Shown piece after piece: positions 28,552 through 38,702 of a DNA stretch of 62,819 nucleotides (positions are counted from its first letter, which is position 1; every line of letters begins with the position of its first letter). The translations under genes and the position numbers were made by a program. Location: the NCBI GenBank assembly GCA_028697885.1, contig JAQVER010000006.1, positions 1 to 62,819 of the forward strand. The letters are read 5' to 3'. The notes beneath the pieces were generated by a model. That model did no database searches and was not told the DNA's origin. It saw only the letters and a list, made by a program, of their open reading frames with translations. The DNA comes from Desulfocapsaceae bacterium (GTDB lineage Bacteria > Desulfobacterota > Desulfobulbia > Desulfobulbales > Desulfocapsaceae).

Positions 28552-30261
28552 ATGAAAATTGATTTATTGTCGCGTCTCTCTTTCGTCTGTGTCTTTTTTT
28601 CTTTATTGTCGACTTTTACGACGGCTCATGCTGTCGAGAAGCATTCTGTGGTTGCCTTTTTACCTTTTACGGTGAATGCCTCCAAGGATATGTCCTATCT
28701 TCGTGATGGTCTGGGTGAGATGCTCGCCAGTCGTTTGTCTGCCGAGGCCGGTGTTGTGGCTGTTGATAAAGGAACAGTGGACGCCGCTCTGGGCACAGGG
28801 GGCAAGCCTGACCCGAAACAGTTAGGATCTCTGGCTGCGAAGATGGGTGCGGACTATCTTTTCTATGGGAGCGTTACCTCTCTGGGCGGGGGAATGAGTT
28901 TTGATGCCCGGGTATATTCAGTGGCAGCAAAGAGCAGTGAAACCTTTTATGCTACGGCTGCCAAGGAAGGGGATGTAATGATGGCCATTGATAGTCTGGC
29001 TTGGGGGGTTCTGGAAAAAATCTTCGGGAAAAAACGGCCAGGCAATATCACAGTTCCACAGACTACTGTTGCCGATGTGGAGTCTGCGGCTCTGCAGACA
29101 ACCCATCCGGATCGTACATTCAGGGCTACCGCTGGTTTTGGGAATTCGTCTCTGCTTTGGAGTGAAGGGGCCAGTCAATTTTTTAAGACCCGCAATGTGC
29201 CATTATCTTTGGAAGATATGGCTGTTGGTGATGTTGATGGTGATGGTGTGATGGAGGTGGTCATGGCTGACCGCGAGAAGGTGGTGGTTTATAAACTGAA
29301 TGCGGGACGTCTTTTAGAGTTTGCCCAGATTAAACTCCTTGTCCGTTATAAGATTCATGCGGTGAATGTGGCCGATCTGAATGGGAATGGCAAGGCGGAG
29401 ATTTACATCAGCGCTGCTGATACTGCCATGCCTGGCTCAATGGGTGTGGAATGGGACGGGAAGGAGATGGTGACCCTTTTTGAAGAGGCCCGTTATTATA
29501 TCCGTCCGGTCAAGGTGCCTGGACTTGGTGTGGTTCTGGCTGGACAGAGGGCAGGATCTGAGGGAGTGGCCATCAGGGGGCCCATCTATATACTGACCCG
29601 TGATGGTGCTCAACTTGTTGGAGATGAGCGTCTGCCTGTGCCTTCCGGGGTAAATCTCTTTGATTTCTCTTTTGCGGATCTTGATGGTGACGGCGAGTGG
29701 GAGGTTGTGGTCCTTGACCAGTGGAATAAGTTGCTGGTGATGAAACAAAGCGGCAAGCTGTTGTGGAAGAGTGAAGAGCGCTATGGTGGCACCAAGCGTT
29801 TTATCGGTGGGAAGTCTGCCATACAGATGACGCAGCAGACCGGAGCCAGAAGGGGTGCAACTAAGGCGGTTGACGGCTCGACTGATGTTCTTTTTGAGGA
29901 GGTGTATATCCCTTCACGGATCTTGGTAACTGATGTCGATGGGGACGGTATTGATGATATAATTGTGAATGCCAATTCTCCCACTTGGACCAGTTTGGTC
30001 CGCAGTAGTGAGGTGTTTCAGTCGGGAACCATGCTCGGGATGAAGTGGAATGGCGTGGGGCTCCAGGAGCTCTGGCGGACCAGGAAAATTGGTGGATATG
30101 TGGTTGATTATGACGCTCGTTCCTATCATCTGCCTCTGAAGGATGGTGTTGAAGAGCTGTCTGTCGGTGTTGTTGCCCAAGGGAGTTTTGGGGATATACT
30201 GACCCCGGATGAGTCGATGCTGCTGGTTTATCCTCTGCAGTTTAAGGCACAGGAACAGTAA
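28552..30261 (+). CDS. Exported FlgO-like / FG-GAP (VCBS) repeat protein
   Basis: A 569-residue exported protein. A signal peptide (cleavage near AHA) leads into a domain of about 140 residues resembling FlgO/TolB-N-type modules (VAFLPFTVNAS, DGLGEMLASRLS, MGADYLFYGSVT). The rest is a propeller-like region with FG-GAP/VCBS calcium-loop motifs: DVDGDGVMEVV, DLNGNGKAEIY, DLDGDGEWEVV and DVDGDGIDDII. These acidic loops usually bind Ca2+. The ATG at 28540 or the GTG at 28504 are alternative starts. Likely a periplasmic or outer-membrane protein; partner unknown. Confidence 0.8.
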   Translation: MKIDLLSRLSFVCVFFSLLSTFTTAHAVEKHSVVAFLPFTVNASKDMSYLRDGLGEMLASRLSAEAGVVAVDKGTVDAALGTGGKPDPKQLGSLAAKMGADYLFYGSVTSLGGGMSFDARVYSVAAKSSETFYATAAKEGDVMMAIDSLAWGVLEKIFGKKRPGNITVPQTTVADVESAALQTTHPDRTFRATAGFGNSSLLWSEGASQFFKTRNVPLSLEDMAVGDVDGDGVMEVVMADREKVVVYKLNAGRLLEFAQIKLLVRYKIHAVNVADLNGNGKAEIYISAADTAMPGSMGVEWDGKEMVTLFEEARYYIRPVKVPGLGVVLAGQRAGSEGVAIRGPIYILTRDGAQLVGDERLPVPSGVNLFDFSFADLDGDGEWEVVVLDQWNKLLVMKQSGKLLWKSEERYGGTKRFIGGKSAIQMTQQTGARRGATKAVDGSTDVLFEEVYIPSRILVTDVDGDGIDDIIVNANSPTWTSLVRSSEVFQSGTMLGMKWNGVGLQELWRTRKIGGYVVDYDARSYHLPLKDGVEELSVGVVAQGSFGDILTPDESMLLVYPLQFKAQEQ

Positions 30262-30316
30262 TCTGCATTGATTATTAGATAGACGTACCTTTTTATAAAA
30301 AAACTCAGGAGTTAAC

Positions 30317-32125
30317 GTGACGGAAAAAACAGATAATCCTCTTTGGATGTCCGGGAATGAGGCCATTGCCCTGGCAGCGTATGAGGCTGGGGTCAAGGTT
30401 GCTTCGGGCTATCCCGGAACCCCATCCACTGAGATTCTTGAGAATCTTTCGTGCTATGAGGGAGTGTATACCGAGTGGGCGCCCAATGAAAAAGTAGGCC
30501 TTGAGGTGGCAATCGGTGCCTCTTTTGCGGGCGTCCGAGCCCTGGCTACCATGAAACATGTGGGTCTGAATGTGGCTGCTGACCCCCTTTTCACCGCCTC
30601 CTATACCGGGGTGCGGGGTGGATTAGTAGTACTCGTGGCCGATGATCCCGAGATGCATTCCTCCCAGAATGAGCAGGACAGCCGGAATTATGCATTCGCT
30701 GCCAAGCTGCCCATGCTGGAGCCTTCTGATCCTGCGGAGGCCAAGGAATTGCTTAAACAGGCCTTTGCAATCAGTGAAGAGTATGATACCCCGGTCCTTT
30801 TTCGGACCACGACCAGGATTGCCCACGTCAAAGGGGTGCTCGCCAAAGGAGAGATGTTGAGTTCTTTGGTTATCCCTGGAATTGAAAAGATGCCTGCCAA
30901 GTTTGTCATGCTGCCTGGTAATGCCCGTGCTCGTCGGGTGGTGGTGGAAGAACGAATGCGCCGCTTGCGGGACATGACTGAGAACGCACCGTTTAATATA
31001 GTGGAAGAGGGTGATTCCAGACGTGGTTTTATTACCTCCAGTGTCTCATATCTCTATGTAAAAGAGGCCTTCCCTGAGGCAAAAGTTCTCAAACTTGGGA
31101 TGTGCTGGCCCCTGCCGGAACAGATGATTCGTGATTTTGCCAGCAGCGTTGAGCAATTGTATGTTGTGGAAGAACTCGATCCTTTTTTGGAACTGCATAT
31201 CAAGGCCATGGGCATCATCTGTCACGGCAAGGACCTGATTCCCAATCAGGGAGAGCTGAATACCGCTATTGTCCGCAAGGCCATTGACCCCGCTTCAGTT
31301 GCTGAGCTTTTTGCACCGGTGGCCCTGCCCATGCGTCCGCCCAACATGTGTGCCGGTTGTCCCCATCGTGGCATTTTTTACAACCTGTCGCGGATGAAAC
31401 TGTTTGTCTCCGGAGATATCGGTTGTTATACCCTGGGATTTCTGCCACCTCTTTCAGCCATGGACTCCTGTGTCTGTATGGGGGCATCGGTGGGGATTGC
31501 CCACGGTATGGCCAAGGCCCTCGGTGATGACGCTAAGGGAAAAGTTGTATCGGTGATTGGCGACTCCACCTTTATCCATAGTGGTCTGTCCGGTCTGATC
31601 AATACCGTTTACAATGGTTCCAGTTCCCTGCTGATCATTCTTGATAACCGAATCACTGCTATGACCGGTCAGCAGAACAACCCCGCTTCCGGGTGTAATA
31701 TTAAGGGTGAAGCTGCAAATGCCATTGATCTTGAAGCCCTGTGTCGGGCGGTCGGGGTCAAACATGTGGATGTTGTTAATCCCCATGACATCAATGCCTC
31801 TCGCAAGGTGCTGGACAAGGCACTGGAGCGTGATGAGGCCTCTGTGGTTATTGCCCGGGCGCCATGTGTGCTCCTGCCTGAGATGAAAAAAGCCGTGCAT
31901 CTTCCTTATCGTACTCAGGTGGCCAGTTGCACTGGTTGTATGGCCTGTGTTCGGCTTGGCTGCCCTGCTATCAGTTGGAATCCCGTGAGTCCTCAAAAGG
32001 CCAAGGCCCTTGGGTACAAGGAGAAGCAGAAAGGTTTTGCCTTGATAAATGAGGTGCAGTGTAACGGTTGCGGCCAGTGTCAGGCGCTCTGTAAATTCGA
32101 CGCCATCGTCAGGCGGGAGGCATAG
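30317..32125 (+). CDS. iorA: Indolepyruvate:ferredoxin oxidoreductase, alpha subunit
   Basis: Oxidatively decarboxylates aryl-pyruvates (from Trp, Phe, Tyr) to aryl-acetyl-CoA, reducing ferredoxin. At 602 residues it has the typical length, with an N-terminal pyrimidine-binding domain (GNEAIALAAYEAG), a TPP-binding domain (GDIGCYTLG and GDSTFIHSGLSGL) and a C-terminal ferredoxin-like part with CTGCMACVRLGCP and CNGCGQCQALCKF. The first of these lacks the full CX2CX2CX3C spacing, as is common in IorA. GTG start with AGGAG upstream. Two bases separate it from iorB. Confidence 0.96.
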   Translation: MTEKTDNPLWMSGNEAIALAAYEAGVKVASGYPGTPSTEILENLSCYEGVYTEWAPNEKVGLEVAIGASFAGVRALATMKHVGLNVAADPLFTASYTGVRGGLVVLVADDPEMHSSQNEQDSRNYAFAAKLPMLEPSDPAEAKELLKQAFAISEEYDTPVLFRTTTRIAHVKGVLAKGEMLSSLVIPGIEKMPAKFVMLPGNARARRVVVEERMRRLRDMTENAPFNIVEEGDSRRGFITSSVSYLYVKEAFPEAKVLKLGMCWPLPEQMIRDFASSVEQLYVVEELDPFLELHIKAMGIICHGKDLIPNQGELNTAIVRKAIDPASVAELFAPVALPMRPPNMCAGCPHRGIFYNLSRMKLFVSGDIGCYTLGFLPPLSAMDSCVCMGASVGIAHGMAKALGDDAKGKVVSVIGDSTFIHSGLSGLINTVYNGSSSLLIILDNRITAMTGQQNNPASGCNIKGEAANAIDLEALCRAVGVKHVDVVNPHDINASRKVLDKALERDEASVVIARAPCVLLPEMKKAVHLPYRTQVASCTGCMACVRLGCPAISWNPVSPQKAKALGYKEKQKGFALINEVQCNGCGQCQALCKFDAIVRREA

Positions 32126-32127
32126 GA

Positions 32128-32709
32128 ATGGGAGCGCAGGGAAATATTCTTTTTTCGGGTGTTGGCGGCCAGGGGATTCTGCTGGCAAGTGAGATTATGG
32201 CCTATGCCCTGCTGGCAGCAGGGTATGATGCCAAAAAGAGTGAAGTGCATGGTATGGCCCAACGTGGCGGTTCGGTGACAGCCCAGTTGCGCTATGGTGA
32301 TAAGGTTTATTCTCCTTTGATTGAGCCGGGTCGGGCTGACATCCAGGTGGCTTTTGAGATGATGGAGGCCGTTCGCTATCTGCCCTATCTCCATAAGGGG
32401 AGCACGGTGATCGTCAATACCCAGAAGATTCTGCCCCCGGCCGTGGCTACCGGTCAGACCAGTTATCCGGAAGATGTACTGAATCATATCAGCTCTCTGG
32501 GAATGAAAGTGGTGCTGGTGGATGCCTTTGATCTGGCGCGGGAAGTGGGCGAGGTCCGAACCGCCAACGTGGTGATGGTAGGTGCTGTCTCCACTTTCCT
32601 GCCCATGGACGCTTCAGTGTATGCAAGGATTATCAGCGCCCGGGTGCCGGCACGATTCAGGGACGTAAATCTGCAGGCCTTTGCCGCTGGTAGAAAGGTC
32701 AGCCAATAA
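32128..32709 (+). CDS. iorB: Indolepyruvate:ferredoxin oxidoreductase, beta subunit
   Basis: The 193-residue gamma-type partner of IorA, completing the heteromeric 2-oxoacid:ferredoxin oxidoreductase. It opens with the family motif FSGVGGQGILLAS and carries EVHGMAQRGGSV, both typical of the domain that handles CoA and contacts the TPP subunit. It begins two bases after the iorA stop, so translation is probably coupled. Confidence 0.95.
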   Translation: MGAQGNILFSGVGGQGILLASEIMAYALLAAGYDAKKSEVHGMAQRGGSVTAQLRYGDKVYSPLIEPGRADIQVAFEMMEAVRYLPYLHKGSTVIVNTQKILPPAVATGQTSYPEDVLNHISSLGMKVVLVDAFDLAREVGEVRTANVVMVGAVSTFLPMDASVYARIISARVPARFRDVNLQAFAAGRKVSQ

Positions 32710-32770
32710 CGTTTTGCTTAGCCATCTTCTTGATGACTTTTTTTATGAGATTATCATGGACGAGGAGTAG

Positions 32771-34084
32771 ATGATGACAACCCTCTATTGGGAAGAAGAG
32801 ATTGAGACCCTGCCCCGGGTCGGGCTTGAGTCCATCCAACTGACCCGGCTGAAACATTTGGTTGCACGAATGTATGATACGGTTGCCCCTTATCGGGCCA
32901 AGATGGATGTCCTTGGGGTTAAACCCACTGACATCAAAAGTCTTGCTGATCTGCAGAAACTGCCTTTTACGGTCAAAGATGATCTGCGGGACAACTATCC
33001 TTTTGGACTTTTTACTGTTCCTATGGATCAGGTTGTGCGGGTGCATGCCTCATCAGGCACTACTGGAAAACCGACCGTTGTCGGTTACACCAAAAAAGAT
33101 ATTCAAACCTGGGCCGGAGTTATGGCCCGAGCCTTGACCTGTGCCGGAGCCACTTCCCGGGATATGATCCATAATGCTTATGGCTACGGTCTTTTTACCG
33201 GTGGTCTCGGTGCCCATTATGGGGTGGAACGATTGGGTGCCACGGTTATTCCTGTGTCAGGGGGTAACACCAAGCGGCAGATCACCATCATGCAGGATTT
33301 TGGTTCCAGTGTTTTGCTCGCCACTCCTTCCTATGCCCTGAATCTGGCTGATGCCATGGCAGAGTTGGGAGTTGATCCCAAGACCCTTTCTCTGCGGGTG
33401 GGGATTTTTGGTGCTGAACCTTGGAGTGAAAACATGCGTGACGAGGTAGAGCGTAAGCTCAATATCAAGGCTGTTGATATCTATGGGCTTTCCGAGGTTA
33501 TGGGACCAGGCGTGGCCATGCAGTGTCTGGAGACGGATCGTGGCATGCACATCTTTGAAGATCATTTCCTGCCAGAGATCATCGACCCCGATACTGGTGA
33601 AGTCTTGCCGCCAGGCGAGCAGGGGGAACTGGTGTTCACAACCCTGACCAAGGAGGCATTTCCTTTAATCCGCTATCGAACGAAAGATATCTCACGGCTC
33701 ATCTATGAAAAGTGCGCCTGTGGCCGGACTATGGTCCGCATGGAAAAGATCACAGGCCGTACGGATGATATGTTGATTATTCGCGGCGTCAATGTCTTTC
33801 CTTCCCAGGTAGAACATGTACTCATGGGGGTTGAAGGGGTGGAACCACATTATCAGATTGTGGTGAATCGGGAAGGTAATATGGACACCATGGCTGTAAA
33901 TGTGGAGGTCAGTGAGGCCATCTTCTCTGATGAGGTGAAGAATCTTGAGAAGTTAACCCGTAAGATCCAGACTGATATTAAGGATTTGCTTGGGGTGACC
34001 TGTAAAGTACAATTGGTAGAGCCCCGGACCATTCAGCGCAGTGAGGGGAAGGCGCAGAGGGTTATTGATAATCGGAAAATTTAA
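32771..34084 (+). CDS. paaK: Phenylacetate-CoA ligase (first copy)
   Basis: A 437-residue adenylate-forming enzyme that joins CoA to phenylacetate or related aryl acids using ATP. It has the AMP-binding loop [14 protein letters not shown], the [12 protein letters not shown] motif and the [18 protein letters not shown] hinge of this family. Placed directly after iorAB it may interconvert aryl-acetyl-CoA and the free acid, either activating the acid or, working backwards, conserving energy as ATP. A second copy closes the operon at 39489. Confidence 0.93.
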   Translation: MMTTLYWEEEIETLPRVGLESIQLTRLKHLVARMYDTVAPYRAKMDVLGVKPTDIKSLADLQKLPFTVKDDLRDNYPFGLFTVPMDQVVRVHASSGTTGKPTVVGYTKKDIQTWAGVMARALTCAGATSRDMIHNAYGYGLFTGGLGAHYGVERLGATVIPVSGGNTKRQITIMQDFGSSVLLATPSYALNLADAMAELGVDPKTLSLRVGIFGAEPWSENMRDEVERKLNIKAVDIYGLSEVMGPGVAMQCLETDRGMHIFEDHFLPEIIDPDTGEVLPPGEQGELVFTTLTKEAFPLIRYRTKDISRLIYEKCACGRTMVRMEKITGRTDDMLIIRGVNVFPSQVEHVLMGVEGVEPHYQIVVNREGNMDTMAVNVEVSEAIFSDEVKNLEKLTRKIQTDIKDLLGVTCKVQLVEPRTIQRSEGKAQRVIDNRKI

Positions 34085-34175
34085 GGCACCCCTGTTTGTT
34101 AAGTCTTTAATTTCATAGGTTGTGAGTTAATCCCTTACAGGCTATCCACCTTTCTAAAATTCAGGAGGATTTCTC

Positions 34176-34607
34176 ATGCGTGTAGAGCAGATTGCTGTTT
34201 TTTTGGAAAATAAATCAGGCCGACTGGCAGAAATCACTGCTACACTTGCTGATAACAGTATAAATATCCGGGCATTGTCTGTTGCTGATACTGCTGACTT
34301 TGGTATCTTGCGGTTAATCGTTGATGATGTGGAGAAAGCCAAAAAAGTTTTGAAGGAAAATGGTTTTACAGTTGGAATTACTAATGTTATTGCAGTCGAG
34401 GTGGCTGACCGTAGTGGTGGCCTGGCGAAAGTGTTAAAGACCATTGAAAAGGCCGGTCTGAATGTTGAGTATATGTATGCCTTTGTTAATAGAAGTGGGG
34501 AAAATGCGGTGCTGATCTTTCGTTTTGATGAGATGGATCGGGCCATTGCCGCATTGCAGCAGGATGGATTCACGATTTTGAGTGGAGCCCAGATCTGCGC
34601 CCTGTAA
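34176..34607 (+). CDS. Tandem ACT-domain protein
   Basis: A 143-residue protein made of two ACT domains (about 1-70 and 71-140); both begin with an amino-acid-sensing loop of the type [10 protein letters not shown] and [12 protein letters not shown] domains bind amino acids and regulate partners. It has no enzymatic domain. Its place between paaK and livK suggests it senses the amino acid handled by this operon and modulates Ior, PaaK or expression. GGAGG lies before the ATG. Confidence 0.9.
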   Translation: MRVEQIAVFLENKSGRLAEITATLADNSINIRALSVADTADFGILRLIVDDVEKAKKVLKENGFTVGITNVIAVEVADRSGGLAKVLKTIEKAGLNVEYMYAFVNRSGENAVLIFRFDEMDRAIAALQQDGFTILSGAQICAL

Positions 34608-34672
34608 GAAAGGTGGATGGGGAAACAACGCCCCAGCCAGACAACAACGCAAATTATGAAAAGGGGAAGCGT

Positions 34673-35824
34673 ATGAAAAAGATGGTATCAAAAGTGTTGA
34701 TGGGGGCCGCGGCCTTGAGTCTGCTGCTGACTCCTGCTGCCTGGGCGGAAAATATCAAGGTGGGAGCGATTCTGGCGGTAACCGGTCCAGCATCCTTTCT
34801 GGGTGGTCCAGAGGCCAGAACCCTGGAGATGATGGTAGCTGATATCAATGCCAAGGGGGGAATCAACGGAAATCCTGTCGAGCTGATTCTTAAAGATTCT
34901 GCAGCGAATCCTGAAAAAGCAGTCTCCTTTGCCAAGCAGCTGATTGAGGAGGATAAGGTTCTTGCCATTATCGGACCTTCCACCAGTGGTGAGACCATGC
35001 AGATCAAGAAGATTGCCGAGGATGGTAAGACTCCGCTGCTCTCTTGTGCCGCCGCCGAGGTCATTGTTGATCCTGTCGCTTCCTATGTGTTCAAGACCCC
35101 CCAGAAAGACTCCGATGCCGTGAAGATGATCTACAAGGAGATGAATAAACTTGGGTTGGTAAATGTTGCGGTCCTGTCCGATAATACCGGATTTGGCAAG
35201 GCCGGCGCCGAGCAGTTGGCCAAAATAGCCCCTGAGTTCGGAATCAAAATTGTCGAAAAAGAAAGTTATGACACGAAGGATAGTGATTTAACGGCGCCAG
35301 TTGCCAAGATCAAGGCTAACAAAGATGTGCAGGCCGTTATCAACTGGTCGGTTGCCCCTGCCCAATCTATTGTGGTAAAGAATATCCGCCAGGCAGGGTG
35401 GAATGTTCCCATCTTCCAGAGTCATGGCTTTGGTAATATCAAGTTTGTCGAGGTTGCCGGTGCTGCTGCTGAAGGTGTTATTTTCCCTGCTGGTCGTTTG
35501 TTGATTGCCGCTGATCTGCCTGCTGATAACCCTCAGAAAGAGTTGCTGACTCAATATAAAAAGAACTACGAAACAAAGTATAAAGAAAATGTCTCCACCT
35601 TTGGCGGTCATGCTTATGATGCCATGGTGATCCTTGAGGCAGCCGTGAAGGTCGGTGGTAATGACCGGGCTAAAGTACGTGACGCTATTGAAGGGCTTCA
35701 GAATCTTCCTGGAACCGCTGGCGTTTTTTCTTTCTCTGCTAAGGATCACAATGGGTTGACCATTGATGCCTTCCAGATGATGACTGTGAAAGATGGCAAG
35801 TTTGTTGCCTATACCGGAAAATAA
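34673..35824 (+). CDS. livK: Branched-chain/aromatic amino acid ABC transporter, substrate-binding protein
   Basis: A 383-residue periplasmic binding protein of the type 1 fold. It has a signal peptide (cleavage after AWA), then IKVGAILAVTGPASFLGG and GPSTSGETM motifs typical of Leu/Ile/Val and related amide-binding proteins. The ATG at 34673 is selected because the signal peptide starts there with GGGGAAG upstream; a longer frame from 34613 adds a hydrophilic leader. The ligand may be aromatic, given iorAB and paaK alongside. A strong terminator follows before livH. Confidence 0.93.
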   Translation: MKKMVSKVLMGAAALSLLLTPAAWAENIKVGAILAVTGPASFLGGPEARTLEMMVADINAKGGINGNPVELILKDSAANPEKAVSFAKQLIEEDKVLAIIGPSTSGETMQIKKIAEDGKTPLLSCAAAEVIVDPVASYVFKTPQKDSDAVKMIYKEMNKLGLVNVAVLSDNTGFGKAGAEQLAKIAPEFGIKIVEKESYDTKDSDLTAPVAKIKANKDVQAVINWSVAPAQSIVVKNIRQAGWNVPIFQSHGFGNIKFVEVAGAAAEGVIFPAGRLLIAADLPADNPQKELLTQYKKNYETKYKENVSTFGGHAYDAMVILEAAVKVGGNDRAKVRDAIEGLQNLPGTAGVFSFSAKDHNGLTIDAFQMMTVKDGKFVAYTGK

Positions 35825-35835
35825 GTGACTGGTAC

Positions 35836-35868
35836 GGGCCGGGAAATTTTTTCCCGGCCCTTTTTTTT
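35836..35868 (+). terminator. Rho-independent terminator between livK and livH
   Basis: GGGCCGGGAAA (35836-35846) pairs with TTTCCCGGCCC (35850-35860), an 11-bp GC-rich stem with a short T loop, followed by eight T's (35861-35868). Placed inside the liv operon, it would make livK mRNA more abundant than the downstream membrane and ATPase genes, a common arrangement for binding-protein operons. Confidence 0.93.
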
Positions 35869-35924
35869 ATATCGCCATTCTTCAGCCGTTTGTCTGATCA
35901 TCCGATCGGCCCTCGTATCTTTTT

Positions 35925-36815
35925 ATGACCACTGAGCTTTTTGTCCAGTATCTCTTCGCCGGCATTACCTATGGCAGCATTTATGCCATTGTCGCCATCG
36001 GTTTTAATATTATTTATAATACCACCGGTATTATAAATTTTGCCCAAGGTGAATTTGTCATGCTGGGAGGGATGATCTCTGTCAGCCTGCTGCCTTACAT
36101 GCCACTGCCTCTTGCTATAGGACTGGCGGTACTTATTACCATGGCAGTCGGGGCATTGATTGAGATTGTCTTCATTCGCTGGCTTACAAGTCCATCGGTG
36201 TTGCGGATGATCATTATCACCATTGGTATCTCCATTCTTACCCGCGAGGCGGCAGTGCATATCTGGGGCGAAAGTATTCGCTCGCTTCCCTATTTTGCAG
36301 GAAATGAGATCACCACCATTGGAGTTCTGGGGGCAAGAATCTCTCCACAGGTGCTTTGGGTGGTTGGAGTCTGCGGGGTAATGGTTTGTACCTTACATCT
36401 CTTTTTTAAGACGACCTCGGTCGGTCGGGAGATGCGTGCCTGCGCAGCCAATCGGACAGCCGCAATTCTCTGCGGAATCAATCCCCGCAATATGGTGACA
36501 TTTTCTTTTGTCCTCAGCGCCGGTATGGGGGCGCTGGCTGGTTGTGTCATGTCGCCCATCACCTATACCCAGTATGATATTGGTACCGGACTGGCCATCA
36601 AGGGGTTCACCGTGGCCATCCTTGGGGGCTTAGGAAATTCGGGTGGGGCGGTGGCGGCTGGTCTGCTGCTGGGAATTATTGAGGCCTTCTCGATTTCGGT
36701 TGTTCCCCTGGCCTTTAAGGATGCTATTTCCATCGCCATTCTCCTGGTGATCCTTTTTGTCCGGCCGCACGGGCTTTTTGGCTCCGGCGAGGCGGCCCGC
36801 TTGAAGGCCTTTTAA
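35925..36815 (+). CDS. livH: Branched-chain amino acid ABC transporter permease LivH
   Basis: A 296-residue inner-membrane permease with about eight membrane helices. The opening (LFAGITYGSIYAIVAIGFNIIY-type), the segment NFAQGEFVMLGG and the EAA-like loop around CGINPRNMVTFSF identify the LivH family. It forms the channel with LivM. It is 4 bases upstream of livM, so the genes are tightly coupled. Confidence 0.95.
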   Translation: MTTELFVQYLFAGITYGSIYAIVAIGFNIIYNTTGIINFAQGEFVMLGGMISVSLLPYMPLPLAIGLAVLITMAVGALIEIVFIRWLTSPSVLRMIIITIGISILTREAAVHIWGESIRSLPYFAGNEITTIGVLGARISPQVLWVVGVCGVMVCTLHLFFKTTSVGREMRACAANRTAAILCGINPRNMVTFSFVLSAGMGALAGCVMSPITYTQYDIGTGLAIKGFTVAILGGLGNSGGAVAAGLLLGIIEAFSISVVPLAFKDAISIAILLVILFVRPHGLFGSGEAARLKAF

Positions 36816-36819
36816 AAAA

Positions 36820-37890
36820 ATGAAAAGATTGTATGCAATTCTGCCCCTGTTGGGCGTTGTGGTGCTGATTCAGATGCTGACTACCTGGATGGGAACGCAG
36901 TTCTATCTGACGCAGATGACCATGGCTGCCTATTACTCGCTGCTCATCATCGGACTCTGTGTCCTGATGGGCTATGCCGGGCAGATCTCGCTGGGGCATG
37001 CCGGTTTTTTTGCTATCGGCGGCTATCTCTCGGCCGCATTGACCACCCGGAATCTTATGCCCTATCGGGAAGAATGGCTGGTGCGGCTTCTTGATTCCGG
37101 CGGTCTCCTGCAGTCGGGAAAAGATATGTACGGTAGTGACCTTCTGGTGGTCTGGCCTTGGGCTGCTGCCCTCTTTGCGGTTCTGATGGCGGCCCTGATC
37201 GCCATCCTGATCGGGATCCCGGTGTTGAAACTGAAAGGCCATTATCTGGCTATGGCTACCCTAGGTTTCGGGATTATCATATATCGTCTGGTGCTGGCCA
37301 CTCCCTGGTTCGGCGAGGCGGACGGGATATCCGGGGTGCCTCCTTTTGAGTTGTTGCCTGGCTTGGTGGTTCGGGGGGACGTGTCAGGACGGGTACAGAA
37401 CTACTATATTGCCTGGGGGATGCTCTTATTTGGTTTGTTTCTCCTGCTTAATTTGATTAATTCCAGGATTGGCAGGGCCTTGCGAGCCATTCACGGTTCT
37501 GAGGAGGCCGCAGATGCCATGGGGGTTAATATCTCCCGTTTTAAACTGCAGACCTTTGTTCTCTCCGCTGTCTTTGCTGCTATTGCCGGGATTCTACTTA
37601 CGCACTTTAATGGTGGAATCGGCCCTTCTGAGGCGGGGGTGATGAAGTCTGTCCGCTATGTTGCCATTGTGGCGGTGGGCGGTATGGCCCATCTCTGGGG
37701 GGCCCTGATCATGGGGGTACTGCTTAATTTTCTGTCTCTCAGGGGGGTCTTTGGTTCCTATGATGACGCTGTGTTCGGTCTGATCCTGATCCTGATCATG
37801 CTCTTTGCTCCCAATGGTATTTTGACTCTTCTTCCTCGTAAAAAAGACCAGGCGCCAGTGCAGGCAGCGCCGAAGGATGAGGAGGCATAG
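36820..37890 (+). CDS. livM: Branched-chain amino acid ABC transporter permease LivM
   Basis: A 356-residue permease and partner of LivH. It contains the family segment GQISLGHAGFFAIGGY and the cytoplasmic coupling region around GRALRAIHGSEEAADAMGVN, with about ten membrane helices and a charged C-terminal tail. It starts 4 bases after livH and ends 7 bases before the livG start. Confidence 0.95.
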   Translation: MKRLYAILPLLGVVVLIQMLTTWMGTQFYLTQMTMAAYYSLLIIGLCVLMGYAGQISLGHAGFFAIGGYLSAALTTRNLMPYREEWLVRLLDSGGLLQSGKDMYGSDLLVVWPWAAALFAVLMAALIAILIGIPVLKLKGHYLAMATLGFGIIIYRLVLATPWFGEADGISGVPPFELLPGLVVRGDVSGRVQNYYIAWGMLLFGLFLLLNLINSRIGRALRAIHGSEEAADAMGVNISRFKLQTFVLSAVFAAIAGILLTHFNGGIGPSEAGVMKSVRYVAIVAVGGMAHLWGALIMGVLLNFLSLRGVFGSYDDAVFGLILILIMLFAPNGILTLLPRKKDQAPVQAAPKDEEA

Positions 37891-37897
37891 GAACGGT

Positions 37898-38652
37898 ATG
37901 GCCTTATTGGAGGTTGAGAAGCTGCATCGCCGTTTTGGCGGATTGCATGTGTCAGTGACGTATCCTTTCAGGTGGAGCCAGGTCAGATCAAGGCCGTAAT
38001 CGGGCCCAATGGGGCTGGTAAGACCACTCTGTTTAATCTGATTTCCGGTGCTTTGGCCCCAAGCTCCGGTGCTGTCCGCTTTCAGGGACGTGAAATCCAG
38101 GGGAAACAGCCTCATGAAATCGCAGTGCGAGGCATGGCCAGAACCTACCAGAATATCAAAATGTTTGCCGGCATGACGGCCTTGGAGAATGTTATGGTCG
38201 GTCGTCATATCCAGAGCCGGGCCGGATTCTTGGCCTCCATGTTCCATGGGCCATGGACCTGGCCTGAGGAAAAAGCGATCCGTCAGAGATCGATGGAACT
38301 GCTTGATCTGTTGGAGATAGCCGATTATGCTCATGTTGAGGCGACAAGCCTTGCCTTTGGCCAGCAGCGGGCGGTGGAACTGGCCAGGGCGCTGGCCATG
38401 GAACCGTCTCTGCTCTTACTGGATGAACCGGCTGCCGGTCTGAATATATATGAAACGGCAGAGGTGGGACGATTAATCACCAGAATTCGAGATCTTGGGA
38501 TTACTGTGTTGCTGGTTGAACATGATATGTCTCTGGTCATGGATATCTCTGATGAGATTGTGGTCTTGTGTTTTGGTCAGAAAATTGCCGAAGATCTTCC
38601 GCATGCTATTCAAAATAATCCAGAAGTCATCAAAATCTATCTTGGTGAATAG
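37898..38652 (+). CDS. livG: Branched-chain amino acid ABC transporter ATPase LivG, with a one-base frameshift at about 37949
   Basis: ATPase subunit of the Liv transporter. The natural start is the ATG at 37898 (AGGA upstream), giving MALLEVEKLHRRFGGLH, the standard LivG opening. At 37949-37950 one base is missing from the codon after CAT: the frame then runs to a stop near 37997, while the correct continuation (V-S-D-V-S-F-Q-V-E-P-G-Q) proceeds in the next frame to the normal end. Walker A (GPNGAGKTT), the Q-loop and LLLDEPAAGL lie after the lesion and are intact. Without correction only an internal GTG at 37972 could start translation, yielding 226 residues that lack the first beta strands. 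The rest of the operon is intact, so a sequencing error or a very recent mutation is likely. Confidence 0.88.
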
Positions 38653-38702
38653 AAAAAGGGAGAAGGTTGCGCCTCTTGTAAAGGCTTTAACTTTTTTGCA
38701 TT

